From positions 1-8,467 of the forward strand of contig JBEKKH010000329.1 in NCBI GenBank assembly GCA_050010815.1: a DNA stretch of 8,467 bases. The letters run 5' to 3'. The notes under the pieces were generated by a model that saw only the letters and a list, made by a program, of their open reading frames with translations, searched no databases and had not been told where the DNA came from. The DNA comes from Palsa-504 sp050010815 (GTDB lineage: Bacteria > Actinomycetota > Actinomycetes > Streptosporangiales > Streptosporangiaceae). The translations under genes were made by a program, and so were the position numbers. Below are positions 1-6,045 of this stretch, in pieces. How positions within the stretch are numbered: the first letter of the stretch is position 1; every line of letters begins with the position of its first letter.

Positions 1-6
1 GAGGAG
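1..6 (+). promoter_or_regulatory. Ribosome binding site of the ABC permease
   Basis: GAGGAG lies 5 bp before the ATG at 12. It supports that start and suggests that the gene continues an operon from outside the window. Confidence 0.7.
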
Positions 7-11
7 CACGG

Positions 12-782
12 ATGAAGGCCCATCGTTCCCCGCTCGCCAGTTTCCTGGCCTTCGAGCTGCGCCGGGTGCTGCGTTCTCCCGGCGTCCTGGTCTGGACGCT
101 CGCCTTCCCTGTCGTGTTCTACCTGATCAACTTCTCCAACAAGACCAACAATCCCGGCGCCGAACGATGGGCGGGCACCACCTGGGCGGTCTACTTCATG
201 GTGTCCATGTGTGCGTGGGCGGCGATCGCCGCGGCCTCCAACGCCGGCGGCGCCCGGCTGGCGGTCGAGCGCGCCAACGGCTGGACCAGGCACCTGCGCC
301 TCACACCGCTGCCCTCGTGGGCGTACGCGGCCGGCAAGGTCCTCACCGGCGCGGCCCTGGCGCTCATCGCGGCCCTCGCGCTGGCGCTCATCGCGGCGGC
401 GGCGGCCCGGCCCCAGCTGCCCGCGTCCGCCTGGGCGGCGATGATCCTGGCGTGCTGGCTGGGCAGCCTCCCGTTCGCCGCGCTCGGCATCCTCGTCGGC
501 CTGGCCGCCGGCACGTCGGTCGCGCAGCCCGCCATGGTGGGCACGACACTCGTGCTGGACGTGCTCGGCGGCCTCCTCTGGCCGGTGCCCGTGTTCCCGA
601 CCTGGCTCCAGGACATCGCGAGGGTGCTGCCCACCTACCGGCTCGCCGATCTCGGCCGCGCTGCCGTCACCCGGCACGCGCTGAACCCGGCCGACATGGC
701 GTTCCTGGGTGCCTGGACGCTGCTCTTCGGCGCGATCGCCGCCTGGCGTTACCATGCCGACCAGCTGCGTCCCATCGGATGA
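12..782 (+). CDS. ABC-2 type transporter permease subunit
   Basis: This 256-residue membrane protein is the likely membrane-spanning half of an ABC exporter. The N-terminus has the usual ABC-2 layout: a short basic cytoplasmic stretch (FELRRVLRSP, residues 14-23), then a first hydrophobic segment at about 25-42. Further hydrophobic segments lie near 55-80, 105-130, 140-165, 170-195 and 228-245, giving about six in total. A cytoplasmic-looking loop with the family-type ERANGWTRHLRLTPLP stretch (residues 86-101) follows segment 2. The ATG at 12 is preceded by GAGGAG at 1-6, a good ribosome binding site with 5 bp spacing. Such permeases need a separate ATPase, normally encoded just upstream; it would lie outside this window. 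The substrate cannot be told. Related permeases are often linked to drug or peptide export or to two-component systems, but no kinase or response regulator follows here. The stop is 27 bp before the next gene, so co-transcription is possible. Confidence 0.87.
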   Translation: MKAHRSPLASFLAFELRRVLRSPGVLVWTLAFPVVFYLINFSNKTNNPGAERWAGTTWAVYFMVSMCAWAAIAAASNAGGARLAVERANGWTRHLRLTPLPSWAYAAGKVLTGAALALIAALALALIAAAAARPQLPASAWAAMILACWLGSLPFAALGILVGLAAGTSVAQPAMVGTTLVLDVLGGLLWPVPVFPTWLQDIARVLPTYRLADLGRAAVTRHALNPADMAFLGAWTLLFGAIAAWRYHADQLRPIG

Positions 783-809
783 CGCCAACGGTGCTGGAAA
801 TGAGAGCAT

Positions 810-1292
810 ATGCCGGTGGCGCAATTTACGGTCAGGGCTGCGGAGGCCAGCGATTCGCGGGCGATGGCTGAGCTTTTCGCTGCCGTGGCGGGGGAGCGTA
901 CCGGTATCGCGACAGAGCCGCCGGTCGATATCGACGAGCGGGCCGCGCAGTTCGCCCGTACCGCACCTGGGTCGGTCGTCGCGGTGGCCGGCGGCCAGGT
1001 CGTCGGGATGCTCCACGTCGAGGTCAGCCGGCACGGTTTCGGCGACATCGGGATGCTGGTCGACCGCGGCTGGCGCTGCCTCGGGGTCGGCTCGGCACTT
1101 GTCCAGGCGGCGGTCAGCCGGGCGCGGGACCAGGGGCTGCACAAGCTCTGCCTTGAGGTGTTCGCGCACAATACCGCCGCGATCGCCCTGTACCGCAAGT
1201 CCGGCTTCGTTGCGGAGGGGCAGCGTGTCGGGCAGTACAGGCGTGTTAGCGGCGACCTCTGGGACTCCATCATCATGGGCTTGGCGCTGTAG
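810..1292 (+). CDS. GNAT family N-acetyltransferase (RimI-like)
   Basis: This 160-residue single-domain acyl-CoA-dependent N-acetyltransferase is close to the usual GNAT length. The N-terminal strand and helix (FTVRAAEASDSRAMAELF, residues 6-23) are typical. The acetyl-CoA pyrophosphate loop is RCLGVG at residues 89-94 (R-x-x-G-x-G), after the beta-4 strand GMLVDRGW. The C-terminal motif NTAAIALYRKSGF (121-133) carries the Asn and Tyr commonly seen next to the CoA thiol. These features support a working enzyme, but the acceptor amine is not identifiable; small molecules, antibiotics and protein N-termini are all possible. The ATG at 810 has a weak purine-rich stretch in front (GAGAG at 802-806, GGAAA at 796-800). 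The gene lies 27 bp after the ABC permease and may share its transcript. Its 3' end overlaps by 20 bp the end of the decayed transporter on the other strand. Confidence 0.9.
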   Translation: MPVAQFTVRAAEASDSRAMAELFAAVAGERTGIATEPPVDIDERAAQFARTAPGSVVAVAGGQVVGMLHVEVSRHGFGDIGMLVDRGWRCLGVGSALVQAAVSRARDQGLHKLCLEVFAHNTAAIALYRKSGFVAEGQRVGQYRRVSGDLWDSIIMGLAL

Positions 1293-1891
1293 TGAGCCGC
1301 AAGCCCGATGACGTCCTGCCTGGCCTCAAGCCGCCACGCTCTCCGTCCGTCGGCTCCTGGCCCGCAGGCTCGGGGTGGGGGGCGGAGCGGGCGAGGCAGG
1401 CGAGCGCGAGGATGGTGACGAGCACGGCGAAGCCGGCGGCAACTCCGCCGGCCACGCCGGTCGCGTCTGGTAGGCGGTCTGCGTCAGCAGTACGTTGGCC
1501 GCCCCGCACGCGACCACGGCGTAGACGGTCCACGAAGTGGACAGCGCGGCCAGGCCGTGGCTCGCCACGTAGGAGAACGCCATGGTCACCACCGCCGAGC
1601 AGGAATCCGCCAGTCCTGCCGCCACGGCCAGGAAGACCGCGCGACGTCGTCCGGCGGCACGCAGGCCGACGGCGGCGGCCGCCAGCGCGCCGGCCCCTGT
1701 CATGGCGGCGCCCAGGGCCGCCGCCAGGAGGTAGTCCGGCCGGCCAGCCGCGTGACCGCGACCAGACGAGGTCAGCTCCAGGAACGCCGCGAGGCCCGCG
1801 ATGACCGTCAGCGCTGCAGCCCAGGAGGCCCGGCCCCGTAGAGCACGGCGGCGGCCACCGCGGTCGCGATCATCACCATCACGGGCACCAC
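1273..1891 (-). pseudogene. Decayed DMT/EamA-like multi-membrane transporter
   Basis: No single frame codes a whole protein, but three minus-strand frames read in order resemble one DMT-superfamily membrane protein. Piece 1 (from a possible GTG at 1891 to about 1838) reads VVPVMVMIATAVAAAVLYGAG, cut to fit, a typical first membrane helix. Piece 2 (about 1832 to 1464) starts with ASWAAALTVIAGLAAF and contains the family-like stretches LSTSWTVYAVVACGAANVLL and TQTAYQT. Piece 3 (about 1461 to 1273) contains GVAGGVAAGFAVLVTILALA followed by CLARSAP and a polar tail, like a last helix and C-terminus. The pieces total about 200 residues, against roughly 280-300 for intact family members. At each change of frame, internal sequence therefore seems to be missing. 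What is seen is the three frames. The family name comes from memory of related proteins and is inference. It was probably a membrane transport protein of unknown substrate. The 3' end overlaps the GNAT gene. Confidence 0.68.
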
Positions 1892-1945
1892 GCTAGGAGC
1901 GATGCATCGTGTCAGGCCATCCGGCAGATCCCCCATTCCAGCGGA

Positions 1946-1977
1946 GGGTTAACCCCACCCCGCGCAGGGTTTGACCC
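1946..1977. repeat. Two tandem dyad elements between ligase and decayed transporter
   Basis: GGGTTAACCC (1946-1955) is a perfect 10-bp palindrome. GGGT-TTG-ACCC (1967-1977) is a related dyad whose centre lies about 21 bp away, close to two helical turns. They lie 20-50 bp beyond the ligase stop codon on the minus strand and about 55 bp upstream of the first readable codon of the decayed transporter. They could be an operator for the transporter or fold in RNA at the ligase 3' end. No T-run follows, so a classical intrinsic terminator is not supported. Confidence 0.4.
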
Positions 1978-1996
1978 GCCTCTCGCGCGGCCGCTG

Positions 1997-2953
1997 TCAG
2001 TTTTGCTGGCGTACCTGGCTGGGCTTCTTGTCGGTGCGCAGTCCGCGCCAGCTGGGATGACGCAGCACCCGGTCGGTGGTCCACTCAGTGAAAGCGACCT
2101 CGCCGACCAGCCGCGGGTGCACCCAGTGCACGCCGCGGGCCTGCTGGGCGGGGACCGCCGTGCCGAACGGGCTGTCACCGCGGAGCAGCGGCCACAGCCT
2201 GCCCGTCAGGTCCGTCAGGGCCGCTTGGGTGAAGCCGGTGCCGACGTGTCCGGCGTACCGCAGCCGGGACCCGTCCCGGACCCCGATCAGCAGCGAGCCG
2301 ATCGTGTCCGCCCGTCGGCCCTGGCCGGGCTTCCAGCCGCCGATGATGACCTCTTGGTGCCGGATGTTCTTGACCTTGATCCAGTCCCGGCGCTCGCCCG
2401 GGTAGTACGCCGAGTCCAGCGGCTTGCCGACCACTCCTTCCAGGGCATTGGCCAGGCTAGCGGCCAGGACGTAGGCCGCGCCGCCGGGATACCACGGTGT
2501 TGTCCGGACCAGTTCGGCGTCCAGGCCGAGCTCGGCCAGCCGCTCACGCCGCCCGGTGTACGGCACCGCCAGCAGCGACTGGCCGTGGTGGTGCAGCAGG
2601 TCGAACAGGTACAGCTGGACCGGGACCTGGCGCACCAGGCGGCCGGGCGGATCCCGGACGTGCATGCGAGACTGCAGCAGTTCGAAGTCCGGACGTCCCT
2701 GGCCGATCGCGACGATTTCCCCGTCCATGATGACCGGGCCGTCCACCTGCCGGGCCAGCACGGCCAGCTCCGGATAGGTCGCCGTCATGTCGTTGCCGGT
2801 GCGGGACAGCAGGCGCACCTGGCCGCCGCTGACGTAGGCGATCGCGCGCACGCCGTCCCACTTGAACTCCCACCCGTACCGGCCATCGTCGTGCGGCAGC
2901 CCGCGGTGCAGGCTAGCCATCATCGGCCGGATCAGCCGCGGCATTTCCCCCAT
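1997..2953 (-). CDS. Stand-alone ATP-dependent DNA ligase (LigC/LigD-ligase-domain type)
   Basis: This 318-residue nick-sealing ligase uses ATP to form a ligase-adenylate, transfers AMP to a 5' phosphate and joins it to a 3' hydroxyl. The catalytic lysine is K31 in KWDGVR (31-36), the KxDGxR motif I. Other nucleotidyltransferase motifs follow: SRTGND (50-55), MDGEIVA with E79, LYLFDLL (115-120 region), EGVVGK (172-177) and WIKVKN (191-196, motif V). Residues from about 200 form the C-terminal OB-fold, ending in a family-typical stretch with EWTTDRVLRHPSWRGLR (290-306). There is no polymerase or nuclease domain, so this is the small LigC or LigD-ligase form used in bacterial end joining or backup repair. 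No ku gene is in the window. The ATG at 2953 is preferred because AGGGGG (2968 to 2963) lies 9 bp ahead of it; the ATG at 2944 is an alternative. It is divergent from the dehydratase-like gene. Confidence 0.95.
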   Translation of the reverse strand: MGEMPRLIRPMMASLHRGLPHDDGRYGWEFKWDGVRAIAYVSGGQVRLLSRTGNDMTATYPELAVLARQVDGPVIMDGEIVAIGQGRPDFELLQSRMHVRDPPGRLVRQVPVQLYLFDLLHHHGQSLLAVPYTGRRERLAELGLDAELVRTTPWYPGGAAYVLAASLANALEGVVGKPLDSAYYPGERRDWIKVKNIRHQEVIIGGWKPGQGRRADTIGSLLIGVRDGSRLRYAGHVGTGFTQAALTDLTGRLWPLLRGDSPFGTAVPAQQARGVHWVHPRLVGEVAFTEWTTDRVLRHPSWRGLRTDKKPSQVRQQN

Positions 2954-2962
2954 GCCTCATCG

Positions 2963-2968
2963 CCCCCT
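2963..2968 (-). promoter_or_regulatory. Ribosome binding site of the DNA ligase
   Basis: Read on the minus strand this is AGGGGG, 9 bp ahead of the ATG at 2953. It decides between that start and the in-frame ATG at 2944. Confidence 0.55.
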
Positions 2969-2993
2969 GGAGCATCACATACCCCAGAAGACT

Positions 2994-3001
2994 TAACGTT
3001 A
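2994..3001. repeat. Palindrome TAACGTTA in the ligase/dehydratase divergent promoter region
   Basis: TAACGTTA is a perfect 8-bp palindrome and an AT-rich island in a GC-rich context. It sits 41 bp upstream of the ligase start and 55 bp upstream of the dehydratase-like start. It could be part of a promoter or a regulator site shared by the two divergent genes. Being short, it may be chance. Confidence 0.3.
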
Positions 3002-3042
3002 CGCGGCCAGCGTTCACCCAGATGGAACAGCGCCGGCGGGGC

Positions 3043-3048
3043 TACGCT
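3043..3048 (+). promoter_or_regulatory. Candidate -10 box for a leaderless dehydratase-like transcript
   Basis: TACGCT fits the actinobacterial TANNNT -10 pattern. It ends 8 bp before the GTG at 3057, so transcription could begin at or near the start codon. No Shine-Dalgarno sequence lies at a normal distance from that GTG. I see no good -35 hexamer at the right spacing. Confidence 0.4.
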
Positions 3049-3056
3049 GCTGTGTC

Positions 3057-4022
3057 GTGCCGGAGACGCGTCTTGGTACCGCCCGGATCCGGGCGGCTCG
3101 CCGGGTGATCGATCCGATTTTTCTCGACACTCCGCTGTACCGCTGCGAGGCGCTTGAGCCCGGCCTTGGGTGCGCGGTGAGCATCAAGCTCGAAACGGCC
3201 AACCCGGTCCGCAGCTTCAAGGCCCGCGGCACCGAGGTAGTCGCGAGCCTGCTCGCCGGTCATGGCTCGCCAGCCGTGGTGTGCGCCAGCGCGGGCAACC
3301 TTGGCCAAGCCCTCGCCTGGTCCGGTCGCGGCCGGGGGCTCGACGTCACCGTGGTGGCATCCCGTTTTGCGCCGGCGGCCAAGCTTGACCGGATCCGCGC
3401 ACTGGATGCCAGGCTGGAGCTGGTGGACGGCGACTTCGACATGGCTCGCGAGCGGGCGGCGGCCGTCGCGCGGTATGAGGGCATCCGGCTGGTCGAAGAC
3501 AGCCTGGACATCGAGACCTGCGAGGGCGCGGCGACCATCGGCCTGGAACTGGTGGGCACCGTGCCGTCGTTCGACGCCGTCCTGATTGCTCTGGGCGGCG
3601 GGGCGCTGGCCACCGGTGTGGGTCATGTGGTGAAGGCGTGGGCGCCCGAAGTCGAGGTGATCTGCATCCAGCCGCTGGGCGCACCTGCGATGACATACTC
3701 GTGGCGCCAGCGACGCGTGGTCACCACCGACTCGACAAGCACCATCGCTGACGGCGTCGCCGGCCGGCGTCCCATCCCGGCCGTCCTGGACGACCTCCTC
3801 AGGGTTGCCGACGACGCCGTCCTGGTCCGGGAGGCCTCGATCATCGCCGGCATGCGGATGCTCCTTGACTACGCCGGCCTCGTCGTGGAACCGTCGGCCG
3901 CGCTCGGTATCGCGGCGATCCTCGAAGACCGTGACCGCTTCGCCGGCCGGCACGTGGTCACCATCGTCTGCGGCAGCAACGTCGACCCAGACGCCTATCA
4001 CCGCTGGGTCGGCTGGGGTTGA
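3057..4022 (+). CDS. PLP-dependent threonine/serine dehydratase-like enzyme
   Basis: This 321-residue fold-type II PLP enzyme is of the threonine dehydratase kind, which deaminates threonine or serine to a 2-oxo acid and ammonia. The PLP-binding lysine is K55 in SFKARG (53-58). SAGNLGQA (78-85) matches the substrate-binding Ser-x-Gly-Asn loop. GGGALATG (180-187) matches the glycine-rich phosphate-binding loop. TIADGVAG (229-236) and EPSAALGIAA (278-287) are further family motifs. VCGSNVD (304-310) fits the C-terminal strand that contacts the cofactor ring. There is no ACT regulatory domain, so it is not a standard allosteric IlvA; it is closer to catabolic dehydratases, serine racemases or ectoine-type dehydratases, and the exact substrate is open. 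Translation starts at GTG 3057, apparently without a ribosome binding site. The stop codon TGA overlaps the -35 box of the following MerR gene, so the two may be separately transcribed. Confidence 0.92.
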   Translation: MPETRLGTARIRAARRVIDPIFLDTPLYRCEALEPGLGCAVSIKLETANPVRSFKARGTEVVASLLAGHGSPAVVCASAGNLGQALAWSGRGRGLDVTVVASRFAPAAKLDRIRALDARLELVDGDFDMARERAAAVARYEGIRLVEDSLDIETCEGAATIGLELVGTVPSFDAVLIALGGGALATGVGHVVKAWAPEVEVICIQPLGAPAMTYSWRQRRVVTTDSTSTIADGVAGRRPIPAVLDDLLRVADDAVLVREASIIAGMRMLLDYAGLVVEPSAALGIAAILEDRDRFAGRHVVTIVCGSNVDPDAYHRWVGWG

Positions 4023-4049
4023 CTCTGACACTATGTGAGGCTGTAGACC
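4019..4049 (+). promoter_or_regulatory. MerR-type promoter with 19-bp spacer
   Basis: TTGACT (4019-4024) and TAGACC (4044-4049) form -35 and -10 boxes separated by 19 bp. MerR-family regulators act on such overlong spacers by untwisting the DNA between the boxes. The spacer holds a short dyad, CAC-TAT-GTG (near 4029-4037), but no strong long palindrome. The -10 box ends 10 bp before the ATG at 4060, and no Shine-Dalgarno sequence is evident. Autoregulation of the MerR gene is inferred from this. Confidence 0.5.
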
Positions 4050-4059
4050 TGGGTTCGTT

Positions 4060-4461
4060 ATGTACAGCATCGGTGAGTTCGCCCGGCATGGCCGCGTTTC
4101 GGTCCGGATGCTCCGGCATTACGACGCAATCGGCCTGCTCCGGCCTGCCTGCGTGGATCCGGGCACCGGGTACCGCTTCTATCAGGCGGGCCAGCTGGCC
4201 GAGCTGAACCGCATCATCGCGCTGAAGAACCTTGGCTTTACCCTCCAGCAGGTGGAGGCGATCTTGGCGGAGAAGGTCAGCGTGGCGGAACTTCGCGGGA
4301 TGCTCAGACTGCGCCGGGCTGAGATCCGCGCTCAGATTGAGGCCGAGACGACCCGGCTGGCCCGGGTTGAGGCGCGGCTGCTGAGATCGAGGACGAGGCC
4401 CGCGTGCCCGTTGACAGCGTCGTCATCAAGCACCTCGCACCCTTCCGGGTGGCGGAGCTGA
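4060..4461 (+). CDS. MerR family regulator, DNA-binding half (frameshifted)
   Basis: The first 107 or so residues are a complete MerR DNA-binding and dimer region. The winged helix-turn-helix runs from MYSIGEFARHGRVSVRMLRH (1-20) through YDAIGLLRPACVDPGTGYRF (21-40), and the second helix pair contains LAELNRIIALKNLGFTLQQV (46-65). A charged coiled-coil follows (about 75-107: RLRRAEIRAQIEAETTRLAR). After residue 107 the frame is lost and the tail to 4461 is out-of-frame translation rich in R, S and T. In intact relatives the coiled-coil passes into a GyrI-like effector domain, found here one frame away from about 4383 (listed as the next CDS). One missing base near 4378-4383 would explain this. 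As drawn, the protein could dimerise and bind DNA but not sense a ligand. Whether the shift is real or a sequence error cannot be decided here. Confidence 0.88.
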   Translation: MYSIGEFARHGRVSVRMLRHYDAIGLLRPACVDPGTGYRFYQAGQLAELNRIIALKNLGFTLQQVEAILAEKVSVAELRGMLRLRRAEIRAQIEAETTRLARVEARLLRSRTRPACPLTASSSSTSHPSGWRS

Positions 4462-4889
4462 CCGGCACGGCTGCGGGGTATGAGCCGGAAGCCATCACAC
4501 CGGTCATCCAGACGCTGTACTGCGACTTGTGGCAGCGGATAGCCAGCGCCGGCGTCACCGCGGCGGGGCCGGCCATCGCGTATTACGAGGACGCGCCGGC
4601 TGGCGACGGCGCTATCGTGGTGCACGCCGCGGTGCCGGTCGTGACCGCGGGCGGCGGGGATCACGGCTTCGGCGTCGTGGATCTGGCGGAGGCCGACCGC
4701 GCGGCGGCCATCATTCACCACGGTTCAATGGACGATGTGCTGCCGACCGTTCAGGCGCTGGCGCGGTGGATCGACGCCAATGGCTACCGGTCCGCCAGCT
4801 ACGCCCGCGAGGTAACCCTGCAATGGTCCGCTGACCCTGATCAGTGGGTTACCGAACTGCAGCAGCCCATCTATGCGACGAGAGGATGA
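4404..4889 (+). CDS. GyrI-like effector-binding half of the split MerR regulator
   Basis: In this frame the coding sequence runs from at least 4383, with IEDEARVPVDSVVIKHLAPF beginning at 4386; the coordinates use the first usable start, a GTG at 4404. It is the multidrug-binding (GyrI-like, BltR/BmrR-type) effector domain of a MerR regulator: AIAYYEDAPAGDGAIVVHAA (beginning near residue 55), then FGVVDLAEADRAAAIIHHGS (beginning near 90), with the family pattern of a strand, a helix and a Tyr/Glu-containing pocket. A GAGG at 4394-4398 just before the GTG could allow separate initiation, and the frame overlaps the upstream one by 58 bp. I consider it more likely that both parts were one protein of about 276 residues. 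No slippery heptamer was seen at the junction, so programmed frameshifting is not supported. Ligand unknown, probably a hydrophobic or cationic small molecule. Confidence 0.82.
   Translation: MPVDSVVIKHLAPFRVAELTGTAAGYEPEAITPVIQTLYCDLWQRIASAGVTAAGPAIAYYEDAPAGDGAIVVHAAVPVVTAGGGDHGFGVVDLAEADRAAAIIHHGSMDDVLPTVQALARWIDANGYRSASYAREVTLQWSADPDQWVTELQQPIYATRG
4881..4886 (+). promoter_or_regulatory. Ribosome binding site of the GyrI-like protein gene
   Basis: AGAGGA lies 7 bp before the ATG at 4894 and overlaps the end of the MerR effector frame (TGA 4887-4889). It decides for the 4894 start rather than the ATG at 4873, and it points to translational coupling. Confidence 0.7.
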
Positions 4890-4893
4890 TCCG

Positions 4894-5388
4894 ATGTCAG
4901 CAGCACCCGAAATCGTGACACGAGCCGAGCAGCCATACGCGGCGATCAGGGCCCGGGTGACCATGGCGGAGCTCGGCGGGCTGGGCGCCCGCTTCGGTGA
5001 GGTGCTCGCCTGGCTGGGTGCCCGTGGCCTGGCGTCCGCGGGACCGCCGTTCTTCAGGTACAACGTCATCGACATGATGCGGGAACTCCAGGTCGAGGCG
5101 GGCGTGCCGGTCGCGGTGGCCGTCGACGGCGACGCCCAGGTGTCCTCCGGTGTGCTCCCAGCCGGGCGATATGCGACGCTCGCTCACACGGGTCACCCCA
5201 GCGAGCTGCCGGGTGTCACCAAGGCGCTGCTGGACTGGGCGGCCGGTCGGGGCCTGACCTGGGACATGTCGCCGGGCGAGGGCGGCGAGCGGTGGGGCAG
5301 CAGGCTGGAGATCTACCTGACAGACCCTGGCCAGGAGCCTGACATGAGCAACTGGGTGACCCAGCTCGCGTTCCGGCTGGCGGACTAG
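4894..5388 (+). CDS. GyrI-like small-molecule-binding domain protein
   Basis: This stand-alone protein of 164 residues, from ATG 4894, has the GyrI-like/effector-binding fold. It opens with a strand (EIVTRAEQPYAAIRARVTMA) and continues with helix LGGLGARFGEVLAWLGARGL. A pocket region with PPFFRYNVIDM follows, then VPVAVAVDGDA and VLPAGRYATLAHTGHPSELP, the usual repeat of the fold, and a C-terminal strand EIYLTDP near 145. Proteins like this bind small ligands, and some inhibit gyrase or feed ligands to regulators. No HTH is present. The gene is 4 bp after the MerR effector part and is almost certainly in its operon, so it may share or sequester the same ligand. The function is not recognised beyond the family. 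Confidence 0.86.
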   Translation: MSAAPEIVTRAEQPYAAIRARVTMAELGGLGARFGEVLAWLGARGLASAGPPFFRYNVIDMMRELQVEAGVPVAVAVDGDAQVSSGVLPAGRYATLAHTGHPSELPGVTKALLDWAAGRGLTWDMSPGEGGERWGSRLEIYLTDPGQEPDMSNWVTQLAFRLAD

Positions 5389-5402
5389 CGGCGCATCCGA
5401 GC

Positions 5403-5448
5403 CCAGCTGTTAGCCGTCCTGACGGGATTGCCGCCACTTTACAGCTGG
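5403..5448. repeat. Inverted repeat in the convergent gap
   Basis: CCAGCTG (5403-5409) and CAGCTGG (5442-5448) are complementary arms 32 bp apart, between the stop codons of the convergent GyrI-like and TetR genes. Inside lies CCGTC-CT-GACGG (5414-5425), a second short dyad. This may act as a shared transcription end, but neither T-run nor tight stem is clear. Confidence 0.3.
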
Positions 5449-5460
5449 TTCGGCTGGCAG

Positions 5461-5997
5461 TCAGGCGACTCCGGTGGTGACCCATGGCCGGGCGACGCGG
5501 GCGATGTCGGCGTCGGAGGCGCCAGTGAACGCGTCGAGCTCCAGGAAGTGCCGGGCGATGGTGAGCCCGAGGATGCTGCTGACGATCAGCGCTGCGCGCA
5601 GGCCGGCATCCTCGCCGCCCATGGCCCGGCTCAGGTTGGCGACCCGCTCGTTCAGGAACGCGCTCATCGAGGCGGCTGCCTCGGGTGCGGTGAGCATGGA
5701 CCGCACGAGCGCCTTGGTCTCCGGGGGCAGGGTCCCGAGCCGGACGTCCAGGACGTCGTGCAGATGGGCCTCAATCTCGTCCGGAGCGGCTTCCGCCAGC
5801 TGGATGGCGACGGCGAAGAGAGCGGCCTTTGATCCGTAGTGCTGCATGACCAGTGACGGGTCCACGTTCGCGCGCTGGGCGATGCGGCGGATGGTGGCTG
5901 CCTCCAGGCCGCGCTCCCCGAACTCCGCACGCGCCGCATCCAGGATGCGCTGTGCGGTGGCCGCACGCTTCGCGGCTCTGCTTCTCGGCTCACTCAC
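5461..5997 (-). CDS. TetR family transcriptional regulator
   Basis: This 178-residue repressor-type protein has a TetR_N HTH domain at about residues 10-58. AAKRAATAQRILDAARAEFG starts it, with the recognition region IAQRANVDPSLVMQHYGSKA ending near 60. The C-terminal ligand and dimer domain has EAAPDEIEAHLHDV, the helix KALVRSMLTAPEAAASMSAF and a final helix RAALIVSSILGLTIARHFLE, as in actinobacterial TetR proteins. I choose the GTG at 5997, because the longer frame starting at 6111 adds 38 residues unlike any TetR N-terminus, and that stretch is promoter DNA. A TAGAGT box lies 7 bp upstream (6005-6010), so the transcript may be leaderless. The divergent gene on the other side is the SDR remnant, with the amidohydrolase behind it. 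By the common arrangement, these are probably its targets along with itself. Its effector is unknown. Confidence 0.93.
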   Translation of the reverse strand: MSEPRSRAAKRAATAQRILDAARAEFGERGLEAATIRRIAQRANVDPSLVMQHYGSKAALFAVAIQLAEAAPDEIEAHLHDVLDVRLGTLPPETKALVRSMLTAPEAAASMSAFLNERVANLSRAMGGEDAGLRAALIVSSILGLTIARHFLELDAFTGASDADIARVARPWVTTGVA

Positions 5998-6004
5998 ACC
6001 CCTT

Positions 6005-6010
6005 ACTCTA
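6005..6010 (-). promoter_or_regulatory. Candidate -10 box of tetR (leaderless)
   Basis: Minus-strand TAGAGT (TANNNT) ends 7 bp before the GTG at 5997. No Shine-Dalgarno sequence is well placed: AAGGGG lies only 1 bp ahead of the GTG. A leaderless transcript beginning at or near the GTG is the simplest reading. Confidence 0.45.
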
Positions 6011-6015
6011 CCGTT

Positions 6016-6045
6016 GTTGAGCGAATGAGGTAAGGTTGGCTCAAC
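6016..6045. promoter_or_regulatory. Inverted repeat, candidate TetR operator
   Basis: GTTGAGC (6016-6022) and GCTCAAC (6039-6045) are perfect 7-bp inverted arms 16 bp apart in the 104-bp gap between the divergent tetR and SDR remnant. A TAAGGT box (6031-6036), a possible -10 of the plus-strand gene, lies between the arms, so binding could block it. A related direct repeat GAGCGA(A)TGAG occurs at 6019-6029 and 6046-6055. Confidence 0.5.

Noticed and set aside
2003..3157. A 384-residue open frame on the plus strand opposite the DNA ligase
   Set aside because: It is an antisense shadow of the GC-rich ligase gene. It has no recognisable domain, and the opposite strand carries all the ligase motifs.
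3042..4070. A 342-residue open frame on the minus strand opposite the dehydratase-like gene
   Set aside because: It covers the whole dehydratase in antisense and has low-complexity D/G/H/R-rich sequence without domains. It arises from the codon bias of the true gene.
4378..4390. Programmed -1 frameshifting in the MerR gene
   Set aside because: No X-XXY-YYZ slippery run or clear following stem was found; a simple base loss is the easier explanation.
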